The notes beneath the pieces were generated by a model. The model had not been told where the DNA came from and did no database searches. It saw only the letters and a list, made by a program, of their open reading frames with translations. Positions 1 through 7,922 of a stretch of DNA of 64,000 bases are shown here, piece by piece. The stretch spans positions 40,234 through 104,233 of the forward strand of contig NZ_LAKD02000024.1 in NCBI RefSeq assembly GCF_000968685.2. Direction: 5' to 3'. A program made the translations under genes and the position numbers. Each line of letters opens with the position of its first letter. The stretch's first letter is position 1. The stretch comes from Streptomyces antioxidans. Its GTDB lineage: Bacteria; Actinomycetota; Actinomycetes; Streptomycetales; Streptomycetaceae.

Positions 1-773
1 TTGTGGTGTTCGGTGATACCGAGCGTCCAGCACAGCTGGGCGCGCTCGGCGGTGGCGTAGGCGTGCGCGAGGTCGCGGATGGCGTCCGCGGGGACGCCGG
101 TGACCTTCTCGGCGACGCCCAGCGTCCAGGGCTCCACATGGGCCGCGTACTCCTCGAAGCCGGTGGTCGCGCGCTCGATGAAGGCCCGGTTGGCGAGTCC
201 CGCGTGGATGATCTCGCGGCCCACGGCGTGGGCGAGCGGGATGTCGGTGCCCACGTTGAGCCCCAGCCAGCTCTCGGCCCATTCGGCGGTCGAGGTGCGG
301 CGCGGATCGACGGCGTACATCCGGGCGCCGTTGCGGATGCCCTTGAGGACGTGGTGGAAGAAGATCGGGTGCGCGAAGCGGGCGTTGGAGCCCCACATCA
401 CGATGAGGTCGGTGTCCTCGACCTCCCCGTACGACGAGGTGCCGCCGCCGGAGCCGAAGACGGCGGACAGCCCGGCCACGCTGGGCGCGTGGCAGGTGCG
501 GTTGCAGGAGTCGACGTTGTTGGTGCCGATCACCACCCGGGTGAACTTCTGGGCCACGTAGTTCATCTCGTTGGTGGCGCGGGCGCAGGAGAACATGCCG
601 AACGCGTCGGGCCCGTGGGCCGCCGTCACGGCCCGGAACCCGGCGGCGGCCCGGCTGAGCGCCTCGTCCCAGGAGGCACGGCGGAGCTCTCCGCTCACCG
701 AGTCCCGCACCAGGGGGTGGGTGAGCCGCGGGTAGTGCTTCTGCTGTCGGTTGCGCTGGCGGTTACGGGCCAC
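1..773 (-). CDS. Formate dehydrogenase alpha subunit-like molybdopterin oxidoreductase, N-terminal part (gene runs off the window)
   Basis: About 257 residues are visible. Family: oxidises formate to CO2 on a bis-molybdopterin cofactor. The stretch VDSCNRTCHAPS aligns with the region holding the Mo-ligating selenocysteine of E. coli FdhF; Cys94 here occupies the Sec position. Other family blocks are MWGSNARFAHP, YAVDPRR and LGITEHH. The GTG start at 773 has AAGGAG six bases upstream, and an in-frame TGA (801-803, the stop of the preceding gene) excludes any longer start. The protein therefore lacks the usual N-terminal [4Fe-4S] CxxC domain, which is odd. It lies 27 bp downstream of the ketopantoate-reductase-like gene and should share its promoter. 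Inferred role: disposal of formate from oxalate breakdown. Confidence 0.85.
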   Translation of the reverse strand, partial: MARNRQRNRQQKHYPRLTHPLVRDSVSGELRRASWDEALSRAAAGFRAVTAAHGPDAFGMFSCARATNEMNYVAQKFTRVVIGTNNVDSCNRTCHAPSVAGLSAVFGSGGGTSSYGEVEDTDLIVMWGSNARFAHPIFFHHVLKGIRNGARMYAVDPRRTSTAEWAESWLGLNVGTDIPLAHAVGREIIHAGLANRAFIERATTGFEEYAAHVEPWTLGVAEKVTGVPADAIRDLAHAYATAERAQLCWTLGITEHH

Positions 774-800
774 GACGGGCTCCTTACGGCGGTCACGCCG

Positions 801-1799
801 TCATGCGGCGTCCGGAAGGCCGGCGCCGGTGCTGGTCGCCGAGAGCAGATCGGCGAGGGCGTGCACGGCGCGCAGGGTGGGCACGGGGGTGCCGGTGAGA
901 CCGGCGAGTTCGACGACGGCGGCGAGCAGTACGTCGAGTTCGAGTGGCTTGCCCTTCTCCAGGTCCTGGAGGGTCGAGGTCTTGTGGTCGCCGACGCGCT
1001 CGGCCCCGGCCAGCCGCCGCTCGATGGAGATGGCGGGGCGGCAGCCGACGGCGGCGGCGACGGCGAGCGTCTCCCGCATCATCGCCTCGACCAGCGCGCG
1101 GGTGTCGGAGTGGCGGCAGATCTGGCCCATGGTGGCGCGGGCGAGCGCGCTGATCGGGTTGAAGGAGATGTTGCCGAGCAGCTTGATCCAGATGTCCTCG
1201 CGCAGATCGCGCTCGACGGGGCATTTGAGCCCGCCCGCGGACATCGCCTCGCTGAACTCGAGGCAGCGCCGGGAGACGCTGCCGTCGGGCTCGCCGATGG
1301 AGAAGCGGGTGCCCTCCAAGTGGCGTACGACGCCGGGCGCTTCGATCTCGGTGGCCACGTAGACGACACAGCCGATCGCGCGTCTTCGGGGGAGCGTGGC
1401 CGAGACCGCGCCGCCCGGGTCGATGGATTCGATCCGGTGGCCCGCCAACGGGCCGTCGAGCCCGTGGAAATACCACCAGGGGATTCCGTTCTGGGCCGCG
1501 ATGACGGCCGTACGGTCATGGAGCAGGGGGTGTACGAGCGGCCCGCACGCCGCGTACGAGGTGGCCTTCAGGCCCAGGAAGACGTAATCGACGGGGCCGA
1601 TGTCGGCCGGATCGTCGGTGGCGGCCGGGTGCGCGGTGAAGCCCAGGTCCGGACGGGGGCTGCGCACCACCACGCCGCCCGCCCGCAGCGCCGCCAGATG
1701 CGGGCCACGGGCGAGCAGATGGACCTCGGCGCCCGCGCGGTGCAGCGCGGCTCCTACGAAGGCGCCGATCGCACCGGCGCCGACTACTGCGACTTTCAT
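801..1799 (-). CDS. 2-dehydropantoate 2-reductase (ApbA/PanE) family protein
   Basis: 332 residues, the normal family length. The N-terminal Rossmann motif GAGAIG (residues 7-12) binds NADP(H); QNG (103-105) and the WIKLLGN block with Lys206 match the catalytic and substrate-binding positions of ketopantoate reductases. The family reduces ketopantoate to pantoate, but many paralogues act on other 2-oxo acids, and the position in front of a formate dehydrogenase makes a non-pantothenate role likely (inference). It is the first gene of a two-gene minus-strand operon. An operator-like sequence overlaps the probable -10 region about 60 bp upstream. The family assignment is firm; the substrate is unknown. 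Confidence 0.85.
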   Translation of the reverse strand: MKVAVVGAGAIGAFVGAALHRAGAEVHLLARGPHLAALRAGGVVVRSPRPDLGFTAHPAATDDPADIGPVDYVFLGLKATSYAACGPLVHPLLHDRTAVIAAQNGIPWWYFHGLDGPLAGHRIESIDPGGAVSATLPRRRAIGCVVYVATEIEAPGVVRHLEGTRFSIGEPDGSVSRRCLEFSEAMSAGGLKCPVERDLREDIWIKLLGNISFNPISALARATMGQICRHSDTRALVEAMMRETLAVAAAVGCRPAISIERRLAGAERVGDHKTSTLQDLEKGKPLELDVLLAAVVELAGLTGTPVPTLRAVHALADLLSATSTGAGLPDAA

Positions 1800-1855
1800 G
1801 GTGGGACTCTCCGTTCGGTTGAGGGGACCGAGCGTGTGAGTGTCGTCGACTGAAT

Positions 1856-1871
1856 ATTGAATACAGTATAC
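1856..1871 (+). promoter_or_regulatory. Operator-like site 1, ATTGNNTACAGTNNAC, over the promoter of the reductase/formate dehydrogenase operon
   Basis: The sequence is ATTGAATACAGTATAC. Read on the minus strand, TTGACC (1882-1887) and a TATTCA-like hexamer inside the site form a plausible -35/-10 pair about 18 bp apart, so a bound protein would cover the -10 region. The same pattern recurs at 3517-3532 and 33054-33069. GntR/FCD regulators commonly bind short AT-richer sites like this, and one is encoded at 3611. Confidence 0.6.
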
Positions 1872-1927
1872 CCGAGAAGGGGGTCAAGGAGTCGGACGAC
1901 GACACCTCAACCCCCGGTGGAGCGGGC

Positions 1928-2050
1928 TCAGTCGGTGAAGAGCTGGGTGGCCTTCTGGATGAGTTCGTAGACCCCGTACCCGAAGGGCAGCACCACCCAG
2001 GCCCAGACGGCCACGGTCAGCGCGGTGCGGTTGCTGGTGGGCTCGGTCAT
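1928..2050 (-). CDS. Small subunit accompanying an oxalate/formate-type MFS transporter (40 residues)
   Basis: A 40-residue protein with one predicted membrane helix (about residues 10-30, WAWVVLPFGYGVYEL). The ATG at 2050 overlaps the TGA of the transporter gene as ATGA, so the two are translationally coupled. Very short membrane proteins encoded right after oxalate/formate-family MFS carriers are a recurrent arrangement and are annotated elsewhere as MFS transporter small subunit; their function is unproven. Stabilisation or assembly of the carrier is inference. Confidence 0.75.
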   Translation of the reverse strand: MTEPTSNRTALTVAVWAWVVLPFGYGVYELIQKATQLFTD

Positions 2051-3435
2051 CGGTCCCCTCCCTTCTCGGCGGGTGCCGTCTCGGACCCGGCCGCCGCGGT
2101 GGCCGGTTCGTGGAAGCGCGCGTGGACCGGCCGTATCAGCTCGTTGGCGATGAAGCCGACGACCAGCAGCGCGATCATGATGGTGAGCGAGAGCGAGTAC
2201 AGACCGGGACCGGTCTTCCCCGCCTCCTCCTGGTGGTCGGCCACCTTGTTGACGATGTACGGGCCGAGCACCCCGGCCACCGACCACGCGGTGAGCAGCC
2301 GCCCGTGGATCGCACCCACCTCATAGGTGCCGAACAGGTCCTTCAGATACGCCGGAACGGTCGCGAAGCCGCCGCCGTAGAAGGAGAGGATCACCAGGGC
2401 GCACACCACGAACAGCGGCTTGGAGGAGTCTCCGAGCTGTGAGATGGCCAGATACATCAGCGCGCCCACGCCCAGGTAGACCCGGTACATGTTCTTGCGC
2501 CCGATGAGGTCGGAGGTGGACGACCACAGCAGCCGCCCGGCCATGTTGGCCGCCGACAGCAGGGCGACGAAACCGGCCGCCGCGGCGGCGGACACGGGGG
2601 CGTCGGTGTCCTTGAAGTAGTCGCCGATCATGGGTGCGGCCTTCTCCAGGATGCCGATGCCCGCCGTCACGTTCATGCACAGCACCACCCACAGGAACCA
2701 GAACTGCGGGGTGCGGATGGCGTTGCGCGCGGAGACGTCGGCCGCGCTGATCATGTGCCCCTGCTCCCGCGGCGGTTCCCAGCCCGCGGGCCGCCAGCCC
2801 TCGGGCGGTACGCGCACCAGCAGTACGCCGAGGGACATGAACACCGCGTAGGTCACGCCGTGCACCAGGAAGGTGGCGGCGATGCCGCCGCTGTCGGTGC
2901 CGAAGTGCTCCAGCAGCTTGCTGGACCAGGGCGAGGCGATCAGCGCCCCGCCGCCGAAGCCCATGATGGCGATGCCGGTGGCCATGCCGGGCCGGTCGGG
3001 GAACCACTTCATCAGCGTGGAGACGGGGGAGATGTAGCCGATGCCGAGGCCGATCCCGCCGATGAAGCCGTAGCCGAGGACCACCAGCCAGTACTGGCTG
3101 GTGGCGGCGCCTAGCGCGGCGACGAGGAAGCCGGAGGAGAAGCAGACGAGGGAGACGAACATCGCCCAGCGCGGGCCGTTGCGCTCCACGAGCGTGCCGC
3201 CGAAGGCGGCGGACAGGCCGAGCATCACGATGCCCAGCTGGAAGGGGAGCGCGCTGGCCGTGCCCGAGAGGTCGAGCGAGGACTCCAGGGGCGGCTTGAA
3301 CACGCTCCACGCGTAGGCCTGGCCGATGGAGAGGTGGACGGCCAGGGCGGCGGGCGGCACCAGCCACCGGCTCCAGCCCGGTGGGGCCAGGGTGCGTGAG
3401 CGGCTGAGCGGGCCGGGGCGATCATTGGTGAGCAT
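2047..3435 (-). CDS. MFS transporter, oxalate/formate antiporter (OFA) family
   Basis: 462 residues with about 12 membrane helices. Family features include the early helix with SIGQAYAWSVFKPPLE, the GGIGLGIGYISPVSTLMKWFPDR loop typical of the OxlT branch, and the DLIGRKNMY cytoplasmic loop. OFA carriers exchange oxalate for formate or take up related monocarboxylates. It lies divergent to a GntR regulator across 175 bp that contains an operator-like site, and upstream of a coupled small subunit. A second OFA carrier is encoded at 26409-27800. The exact substrate cannot be read from sequence; oxalate or formate is favoured by the neighbours. Confidence 0.85.
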   Translation of the reverse strand: MLTNDRPGPLSRSRTLAPPGWSRWLVPPAALAVHLSIGQAYAWSVFKPPLESSLDLSGTASALPFQLGIVMLGLSAAFGGTLVERNGPRWAMFVSLVCFSSGFLVAALGAATSQYWLVVLGYGFIGGIGLGIGYISPVSTLMKWFPDRPGMATGIAIMGFGGGALIASPWSSKLLEHFGTDSGGIAATFLVHGVTYAVFMSLGVLLVRVPPEGWRPAGWEPPREQGHMISAADVSARNAIRTPQFWFLWVVLCMNVTAGIGILEKAAPMIGDYFKDTDAPVSAAAAAGFVALLSAANMAGRLLWSSTSDLIGRKNMYRVYLGVGALMYLAISQLGDSSKPLFVVCALVILSFYGGGFATVPAYLKDLFGTYEVGAIHGRLLTAWSVAGVLGPYIVNKVADHQEEAGKTGPGLYSLSLTIMIALLVVGFIANELIRPVHARFHEPATAAAGSETAPAEKGGDR

Positions 3436-3516
3436 GTGCCCGGACTTTAAGGATTCAACGAGTCAATGACTAGACGGTGAGGCACCTTGGATGTGTCGGC
3501 GGTGTGGAAGGATTGG

Positions 3517-3532
3517 GTAAACTGTAGACAAT
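3517..3532 (-). promoter_or_regulatory. Operator-like site 2, ATTGNNTACAGTNNAC, between the OFA transporter and gntR
   Basis: On the minus strand the sequence is ATTGTCTACAGTTTAC, matching the consensus shared with sites 1856-1871 and 33054-33069. It sits in the 175-bp divergent intergenic region and so could control both the transporter (minus) and the regulator itself (plus), the usual autoregulatory layout for GntR proteins. Confidence 0.6.
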
Positions 3533-3610
3533 AACCAATTCACGGATCAGGTGAATTCGGACATCCGGTGCGTGCGGGTGTCCGGTGAACGGCGAGCCAG
3601 AGGGGGCGCG

Positions 3611-4288
3611 ATGCTGTCCAGGGGACTGCCGCAGGGCGCGGTGCCGAAGCTGGAGCGGCCCGGGCCGCTCCGCGAGCGGGTCTACGAGGCACTGCTCGAA
3701 CTCATCACCACCCGCGCCCTCCGCCCCGGCCAGCACCTCGTGGAGAGCGAGCTCGCGGGCCACCTCGGAGTCTCCCGCCAGCCGGTGCGCGAGGCCCTTC
3801 AGCGGCTCAACACCGAGGGCTGGGTCGATCTGCGGCCCGCCCAGGGCGCGTTTGTCCACGAGCCCACCGAGGAGGAGGCGGATCAGCTCCTTACGGTGCG
3901 CACGCTCCTCGAGGCCGAGGCCGCCCGGCTGGCCGCCGCGGGGGCCGACGAGAGCGGCGTCACGGCCCTGGAGGACCTGTGCGCGAAGGGCGAGCGCGCG
4001 GTCCTGGACGACGATGTGGACGGCGCGGTCGCGGCCAACGCCGAATTCCACGCCAAGGTGATGGAGCTCGCCGGAAACGCGGTGCTGTCCGAGCTGGCCG
4101 CCCAGGTGGACCGCAGGGTCCGCTGGTACTACACCCCGGTCGCCCGCCAGCGCGGCAAGCAGTCCTGGATCGAGCACCGCGAGCTGATCGCGGCCATCAC
4201 CGCGGGTGACGAACACGGCGCCACGGCGGTCATGCGCGCCCACACCGAACACACCCGCCGCACCTACCACGACCGCGAGCGTCCCTGA
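3611..4288 (+). CDS. GntR family transcriptional regulator, FCD subfamily
   Basis: 225 residues. A winged helix-turn-helix occupies about residues 17-82 (LAGHLGVSRQPVREALQRL is the recognition region), followed by an all-helical FCD ligand domain (about 90-215) with His residues in NAEFHAKVMEL, EHRELI and RAHTEH that usually bind a metal and a carboxylate effector. The ATG at 3611 is preceded by AGAGGGGG; an in-frame GTG 60 bp upstream has no comparable ribosome binding site. Many FCD regulators respond to small organic acids, which fits oxalate or formate control (inference). It is the best candidate to bind the three ATTGNNTACAGTNNAC sites. Confidence 0.85.
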   Translation: MLSRGLPQGAVPKLERPGPLRERVYEALLELITTRALRPGQHLVESELAGHLGVSRQPVREALQRLNTEGWVDLRPAQGAFVHEPTEEEADQLLTVRTLLEAEAARLAAAGADESGVTALEDLCAKGERAVLDDDVDGAVAANAEFHAKVMELAGNAVLSELAAQVDRRVRWYYTPVARQRGKQSWIEHRELIAAITAGDEHGATAVMRAHTEHTRRTYHDRERP

Positions 4289-4356
4289 CCCCGTCCGCGG
4301 ATGTGCCGGTCCGCCGGTGCGCTGGTCTGGCTGTGGCGGCGCGGACCTCGGGCGAC

Positions 4357-4629
4357 TCACATGCGCTCGACCGCGTCCTTGGCCTCCTTCAGGCCGGCGT
4401 CGGTGAGCTGCCGGTAGACCTTGATGGCCTCGATCTTCTTGCCCTCCCGCACCAGGGCCGCCACCCGCTCCAGGCCGGGCTCCGCCACCTGGATGTCCAG
4501 ATGGTCGAGGATCAGATCCAGCTTGCGCTCGATGCGGTCCGCCCGGCGCTGGAGCTTCTGGATCCGCGACTCCAGCAGCGGATACTGCAGGATGAGGGCC
4601 ACGATCAGGATGTACACCGCTATGTCCAT
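4357..4629 (-). CDS. Small membrane-anchored protein with a ribosomal L7/L12 C-terminal-like domain
   Basis: 90 residues. One N-terminal hydrophobic helix (MDIAVYILIVALILQYPLL), then a charged helix or short coiled coil (SRIQKLQRRADRIERKLD), then a compact domain ending GKKIEAIKVYRQLTDAGLKEAKDAVERM, which resembles the helix-strand-helix of the L7/L12 C-terminus. It is not itself ribosomal protein L7/L12. The ATG at 4629 is chosen because longer in-frame starts add only low-complexity residues. Monocistronic and convergent with gntR. Function unknown; such proteins are common in actinomycetes. Confidence 0.75.
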   Translation of the reverse strand: MDIAVYILIVALILQYPLLESRIQKLQRRADRIERKLDLILDHLDIQVAEPGLERVAALVREGKKIEAIKVYRQLTDAGLKEAKDAVERM

Positions 4630-4713
4630 GAGCGGTGATCGTAGTGGCCGAACCCTTTCGCTGAGCAGGGGCTCCTGAGCGGGCGCCCTCATGCGCTGTC
4701 GCGAAAGCGGCGT

Positions 4714-4790
4714 GGCTTTGTCCTGAGACAGGAGAAAGTCATGGCCAATTGCGGCGCAAGTTCTTCCCACCCCCGACAACCGCTGCTACG
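4714..4790 (+). promoter_or_regulatory. Promoter/operator region of the ROK gene, related to the one at 12395
   Basis: A GGCTTTGTCCTG 12-mer (4714-4725) is followed 61 bases after its start by GACAA and 71 bases after its start by GCTACG. TTCCCA (4764-4769) and TACGTT (from 4787) are 17 bp apart and could be the -35 and -10. CTTTGTCCTG also forms an imperfect inverted repeat with CAGGAGAAAG just after it. The same elements at identical spacing occur at 12395-12471, upstream of the sugar dehydrogenase gene, which suggests a common regulator, most simply the ROK protein. Confidence 0.5.
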
Positions 4791-4842
4791 TTCCCCGTGA
4801 AAGCCAGGCCATGTGGATGCCGATGACGGCGGGAGGGGCAGC

Positions 4843-6033
4843 GTGAGGCGCATGACGGCACGACCGGCGAACGCGCATCAGGCGCGGTTGCTCCGACTGC
4901 TGCGCGACGGCGGCCCCAACTCCCGTGCTCAGCTGGGCGATGAGATCGACCTGTCGCGTTCGAAGCTGGCCGTGGAGATCGACCGGCTGCTGGAGACCGG
5001 GCTGGTGGTCGCGGACGGCCTCGCGGCCTCGCGGGGCGGTCGGCGCTCGCACAACATCCGGCTCGCGCCCGGGCTGCGACTGCTCGGCGTGGACATCGGC
5101 GCCACCTCCGTGGATGTCGCCGTGACCAATGCCGAACTGGAGATTCTCGGCCATCTCAACCAGCCCATGGATGTGCGCGAAGGGCCCGTGGCCGTCTTCG
5201 AGCAGGTGCTGGACATGGCCGCGAAGCTCCGGGCCTCCGGGGTGGCCGAGGGGTTCGACGGGGCGGGCATCGGAGTGCCGGGGCCGGTGCGGTTCCCCGA
5301 GGGCGTGCCCGTCGCACCGCCGATCATGCCGGGCTGGGACGGCTTCCCCGTACGGGAGGCGCTCAGCCAGGAGCTCGGCTGCCCGGTCATGGTCGACAAC
5401 GATGTGAACCTCATGGCGATGGGGGAGCAGCACGCCGGAGTCGCCCGTTCCGTCAAGGACTTCCTCTGCGTGAAGATCGGCACCGGCATCGGCTGCGGGA
5501 TCGTCGTCGGCGGTGAGGTCCACCGCGGGACGACGGGCAGCGCGGGCGACATCGGCCACATCCAGGCCGAACCCGACGGCCGCCCCTGCGCCTGCGGCAA
5601 CCACGGCTGTCTGGAGGCGTACTTCGGCGGCGCGGCGCTGGCCCGCGACGCCGAGGCGGCCGCCCGCGACGGCCGGTCCGCGGAACTCGCCGCCCGGCTG
5701 GAGGAAGCGGGCAGCCTCGCCGCCACGGACGTGGCCACGGCGGCCTCGGCGGGTGACGCGACCGCGCTGGACCTCATCAGGGAGGGCGGCACCCGTACGG
5801 GCCAGGTCATCGCCGGGCTCGTGAGCTTCTTCAACCCCGGTCTGGTGGTCATCGGCGGCGGTGTCACCGGGCTCGGCCATACGCTGCTCGCCGCCATACG
5901 GACCCAGGTCTACCGCCAGTCCCTGCCCCTGGCCACCGGCAACCTCCCCATCGTGCTCGGCGAACTCGGCCCAGCCGCCGGGGTCACCGGCGCGGCCCGC
6001 CTGATCAGCGACCACCTCTTCTCACCGGCATGA
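4843..6033 (+). CDS. ROK family transcriptional regulator
   Basis: 396 residues from a GTG preceded by GGAGGGG. The N-terminus is a winged helix (AHQARLLRLLRDGGPNSRAQLGDEIDLSRSKL region, residues 11-60). The ROK sugar-kinase-like domain follows, with the phosphate loop GVDIGATS (82-89), the VDNDVN block (Asp186) and the zinc motif GHIQ...CACGNHGC (His239, Cys249, Cys251, Cys256). ROK repressors sense sugars or sugar phosphates. The gene precedes a sugar ABC importer and dehydrogenases, which it probably controls. A start at 4852 (ATG) is possible. The presence of the winged helix argues against a free glucokinase. Confidence 0.88.
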   Translation: MRRMTARPANAHQARLLRLLRDGGPNSRAQLGDEIDLSRSKLAVEIDRLLETGLVVADGLAASRGGRRSHNIRLAPGLRLLGVDIGATSVDVAVTNAELEILGHLNQPMDVREGPVAVFEQVLDMAAKLRASGVAEGFDGAGIGVPGPVRFPEGVPVAPPIMPGWDGFPVREALSQELGCPVMVDNDVNLMAMGEQHAGVARSVKDFLCVKIGTGIGCGIVVGGEVHRGTTGSAGDIGHIQAEPDGRPCACGNHGCLEAYFGGAALARDAEAAARDGRSAELAARLEEAGSLAATDVATAASAGDATALDLIREGGTRTGQVIAGLVSFFNPGLVVIGGGVTGLGHTLLAAIRTQVYRQSLPLATGNLPIVLGELGPAAGVTGAARLISDHLFSPA

Positions 6034-6392
6034 CCGCCTGACCGCCACAACGGCATAACGGCACCAGGCACGACGGCACGACCGCATGACCGCCTGACCC
6101 CGCCCGGCCCCGGCCGGTCCGCACCTCGGCACAGCGCAGCAGCACCACGGCAGCACCAGCGCCACCGCACCGCCCCTCGCCGTACGCCACGACGAGGCAC
6201 GAGCCGCACCACCGAGCCGCACCATCCGGCACCCCACACCCACCGGGGCCGCGCCGCTACCCCGTCGCGCCCCGCCGCCGCACCACCACCGCATCACCGC
6301 GCAGCCGCACGCCCAGCACCCGTACACCCCAGCGCCGCGCACGCCCCCAGCACCCCGCACCGCATACGAGGACCCCGCCGAGGAGGCCCGCC
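6034..6392 (+). other. Non-coding C-rich, low-complexity spacer
   Basis: About 360 bases between the ROK gene and the ABC transporter. It is composed of degenerate short units (GACCGCC, GGCACGACGG, CCGCACC) without a credible reading frame. No clear promoter, hairpin or RNA gene is visible. A ribosome binding site (GAGGAGG) for the ABC ATPase lies at its right end. Confidence 0.5.
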
Positions 6393-7922
6393 ATGGCACC
6401 GGCACCACCCGATCCGCGCCCGCTCCTCACCATGTCCGCGATCACCAAGTCCTTCCCCGGCGTACGGGCCCTGGACGGCGTCGACCTCGATGTCGAAGCG
6501 GGCGAGGTGCACTGTCTGCTCGGCCAGAACGGCGCGGGAAAGTCCACCCTGATCAAGGTGGTCGCCGGGGTGCACCAGCCCGACAGCGGCGAGATCGTCT
6601 GGCGCGGCGAACCGGTCACCCTCAAATCGCCCATCGCCGCCATGCGCCTCGGCATCGCCACCATCTACCAGGAACTCGACCTGGTGGAGGGGCTGTCCGT
6701 CGCCGAGAACGTCTTCCTCGGCCATGAGATGGCCACCGGCGGTTTCGTCCGCTCCCGCGCCGCCCGCGCCGCCACCGCCGCCCTCCTCACCCGGCTCGGG
6801 CACCCCGAGATCGGCCCGGGGCGGCTGGTGGGGGACCTCTCCGCGGCCGGGCAGCAGATCGTCTCGATGGCCCGCGCGCTCTCCCACGACGTCCGGCTGA
6901 TCGTGATGGACGAGCCGTCCGCGGCCCTCGACCCCGACGAGGTGGACAACCTCTTCCGCATCGTCGGCGACCTCACCGCCGCCGGGGTCGCCGTCGTGTA
7001 CATCTCGCACCGGCTGGAGGAGATCCGCCGGATCGGCGACCGCGTCACCGTGCTCAAGGACGGCCGCGCCGCGGCCCGCGGGCTGCCCGCGCGCACCACC
7101 CCGACCCGCGAGGTCGTGGCGCTGATGACCGGCCGGGACGTGGAGTACGCGTTCCCGCGCCGCACCACGGCCCCTCCGGTCGCCACCGCCACCCCCGTAC
7201 TGCGGCTGGAAAAGCTCGGCAGGGCGGGCGAGTTCGAGCCGGTCGACCTCGAGGTGGCGCCCGGCGAGATCGTGGGGCTCGCCGGGCTCGTCGGCTCCGG
7301 CCGGTCCGAGATCCTGGAGACCGTCTACGGCGCCCGCCGCCCCACCTCGGGCCGGGTGCTGGTGGACGGCCGCCCGCTGCGCCCCGGCAGCGTGACCGCC
7401 GCCGTGCGCGCCGGGCTCGGCCTGGCCCCCGAGGAGCGCAAGGCGCAGGCGCTGCTGATGCTGGAGTCCGTCACCCGCAATGTCTCGGTCTCCTCGCTGA
7501 CCCGCTTCTCCCGCGCCGGATGGGTGGACCGCGGCGCGGAGCGGGCGGCGGCCCGCCGCTGCGTCCGCGATCTGTCGCTGCACCCCGACAACCCGGAGCG
7601 GCCGGTGCGCACCCTGTCCGGCGGCAACCAGCAGAAGGCCGTACTGGCCCGCTGGCTGCTGCGCGGCTGCCGGGTGCTGCTGCTTGACGAGCCGACGCGC
7701 GGAGTGGACGTCGGCGCCCGCGCCGAGCTGTACGCCGTGATCCGTCGGCTCGCCGACGACGGCATGGCCGTCCTCCTCGTCTCCAGCGAACTGCCCGAAG
7801 TCCTGGGCCTCGCCGACCGGGTGCTGGTGCTCCGCGAGGGCCGTGTCGTCCATACGGCGCCCGCGCGGGAGCTGGACGAGCACCGCGTCCTCGATCTCGT
7901 CATGGAAGGGAGCCCGTCGTGA
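6393..7922 (+). CDS. Sugar ABC transporter ATP-binding protein (RbsA/XylG type, two ABC domains)
   Basis: 509 residues, the normal length for a fused double ATPase of a ribose-type importer. The first domain has Walker A GQNGAGKST (44-52), a divergent signature LSAAGQQ and Walker B VMDEPSAALDPDE. The second has the degenerate Walker A usual for this family (GLVGSGRSE), signature LSGGNQQK and Walker B LLLDEPTRGVDVG. It energises uptake of a monosaccharide, pentose or cyclitol at the membrane. First gene of a coupled three-gene transporter operon; GAGGAGG precedes the ATG, and the stop overlaps the permease start. Confidence 0.92.
   Translation: MAPAPPDPRPLLTMSAITKSFPGVRALDGVDLDVEAGEVHCLLGQNGAGKSTLIKVVAGVHQPDSGEIVWRGEPVTLKSPIAAMRLGIATIYQELDLVEGLSVAENVFLGHEMATGGFVRSRAARAATAALLTRLGHPEIGPGRLVGDLSAAGQQIVSMARALSHDVRLIVMDEPSAALDPDEVDNLFRIVGDLTAAGVAVVYISHRLEEIRRIGDRVTVLKDGRAAARGLPARTTPTREVVALMTGRDVEYAFPRRTTAPPVATATPVLRLEKLGRAGEFEPVDLEVAPGEIVGLAGLVGSGRSEILETVYGARRPTSGRVLVDGRPLRPGSVTAAVRAGLGLAPEERKAQALLMLESVTRNVSVSSLTRFSRAGWVDRGAERAAARRCVRDLSLHPDNPERPVRTLSGGNQQKAVLARWLLRGCRVLLLDEPTRGVDVGARAELYAVIRRLADDGMAVLLVSSELPEVLGLADRVLVLREGRVVHTAPARELDEHRVLDLVMEGSPS

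Noticed and set aside
3..1853. A 616-codon open frame on the plus strand
   Set aside because: It is antisense to the formate dehydrogenase and reductase genes, is Gly/Ala/Arg/Asp-rich without motifs, and is a GC-bias artefact.
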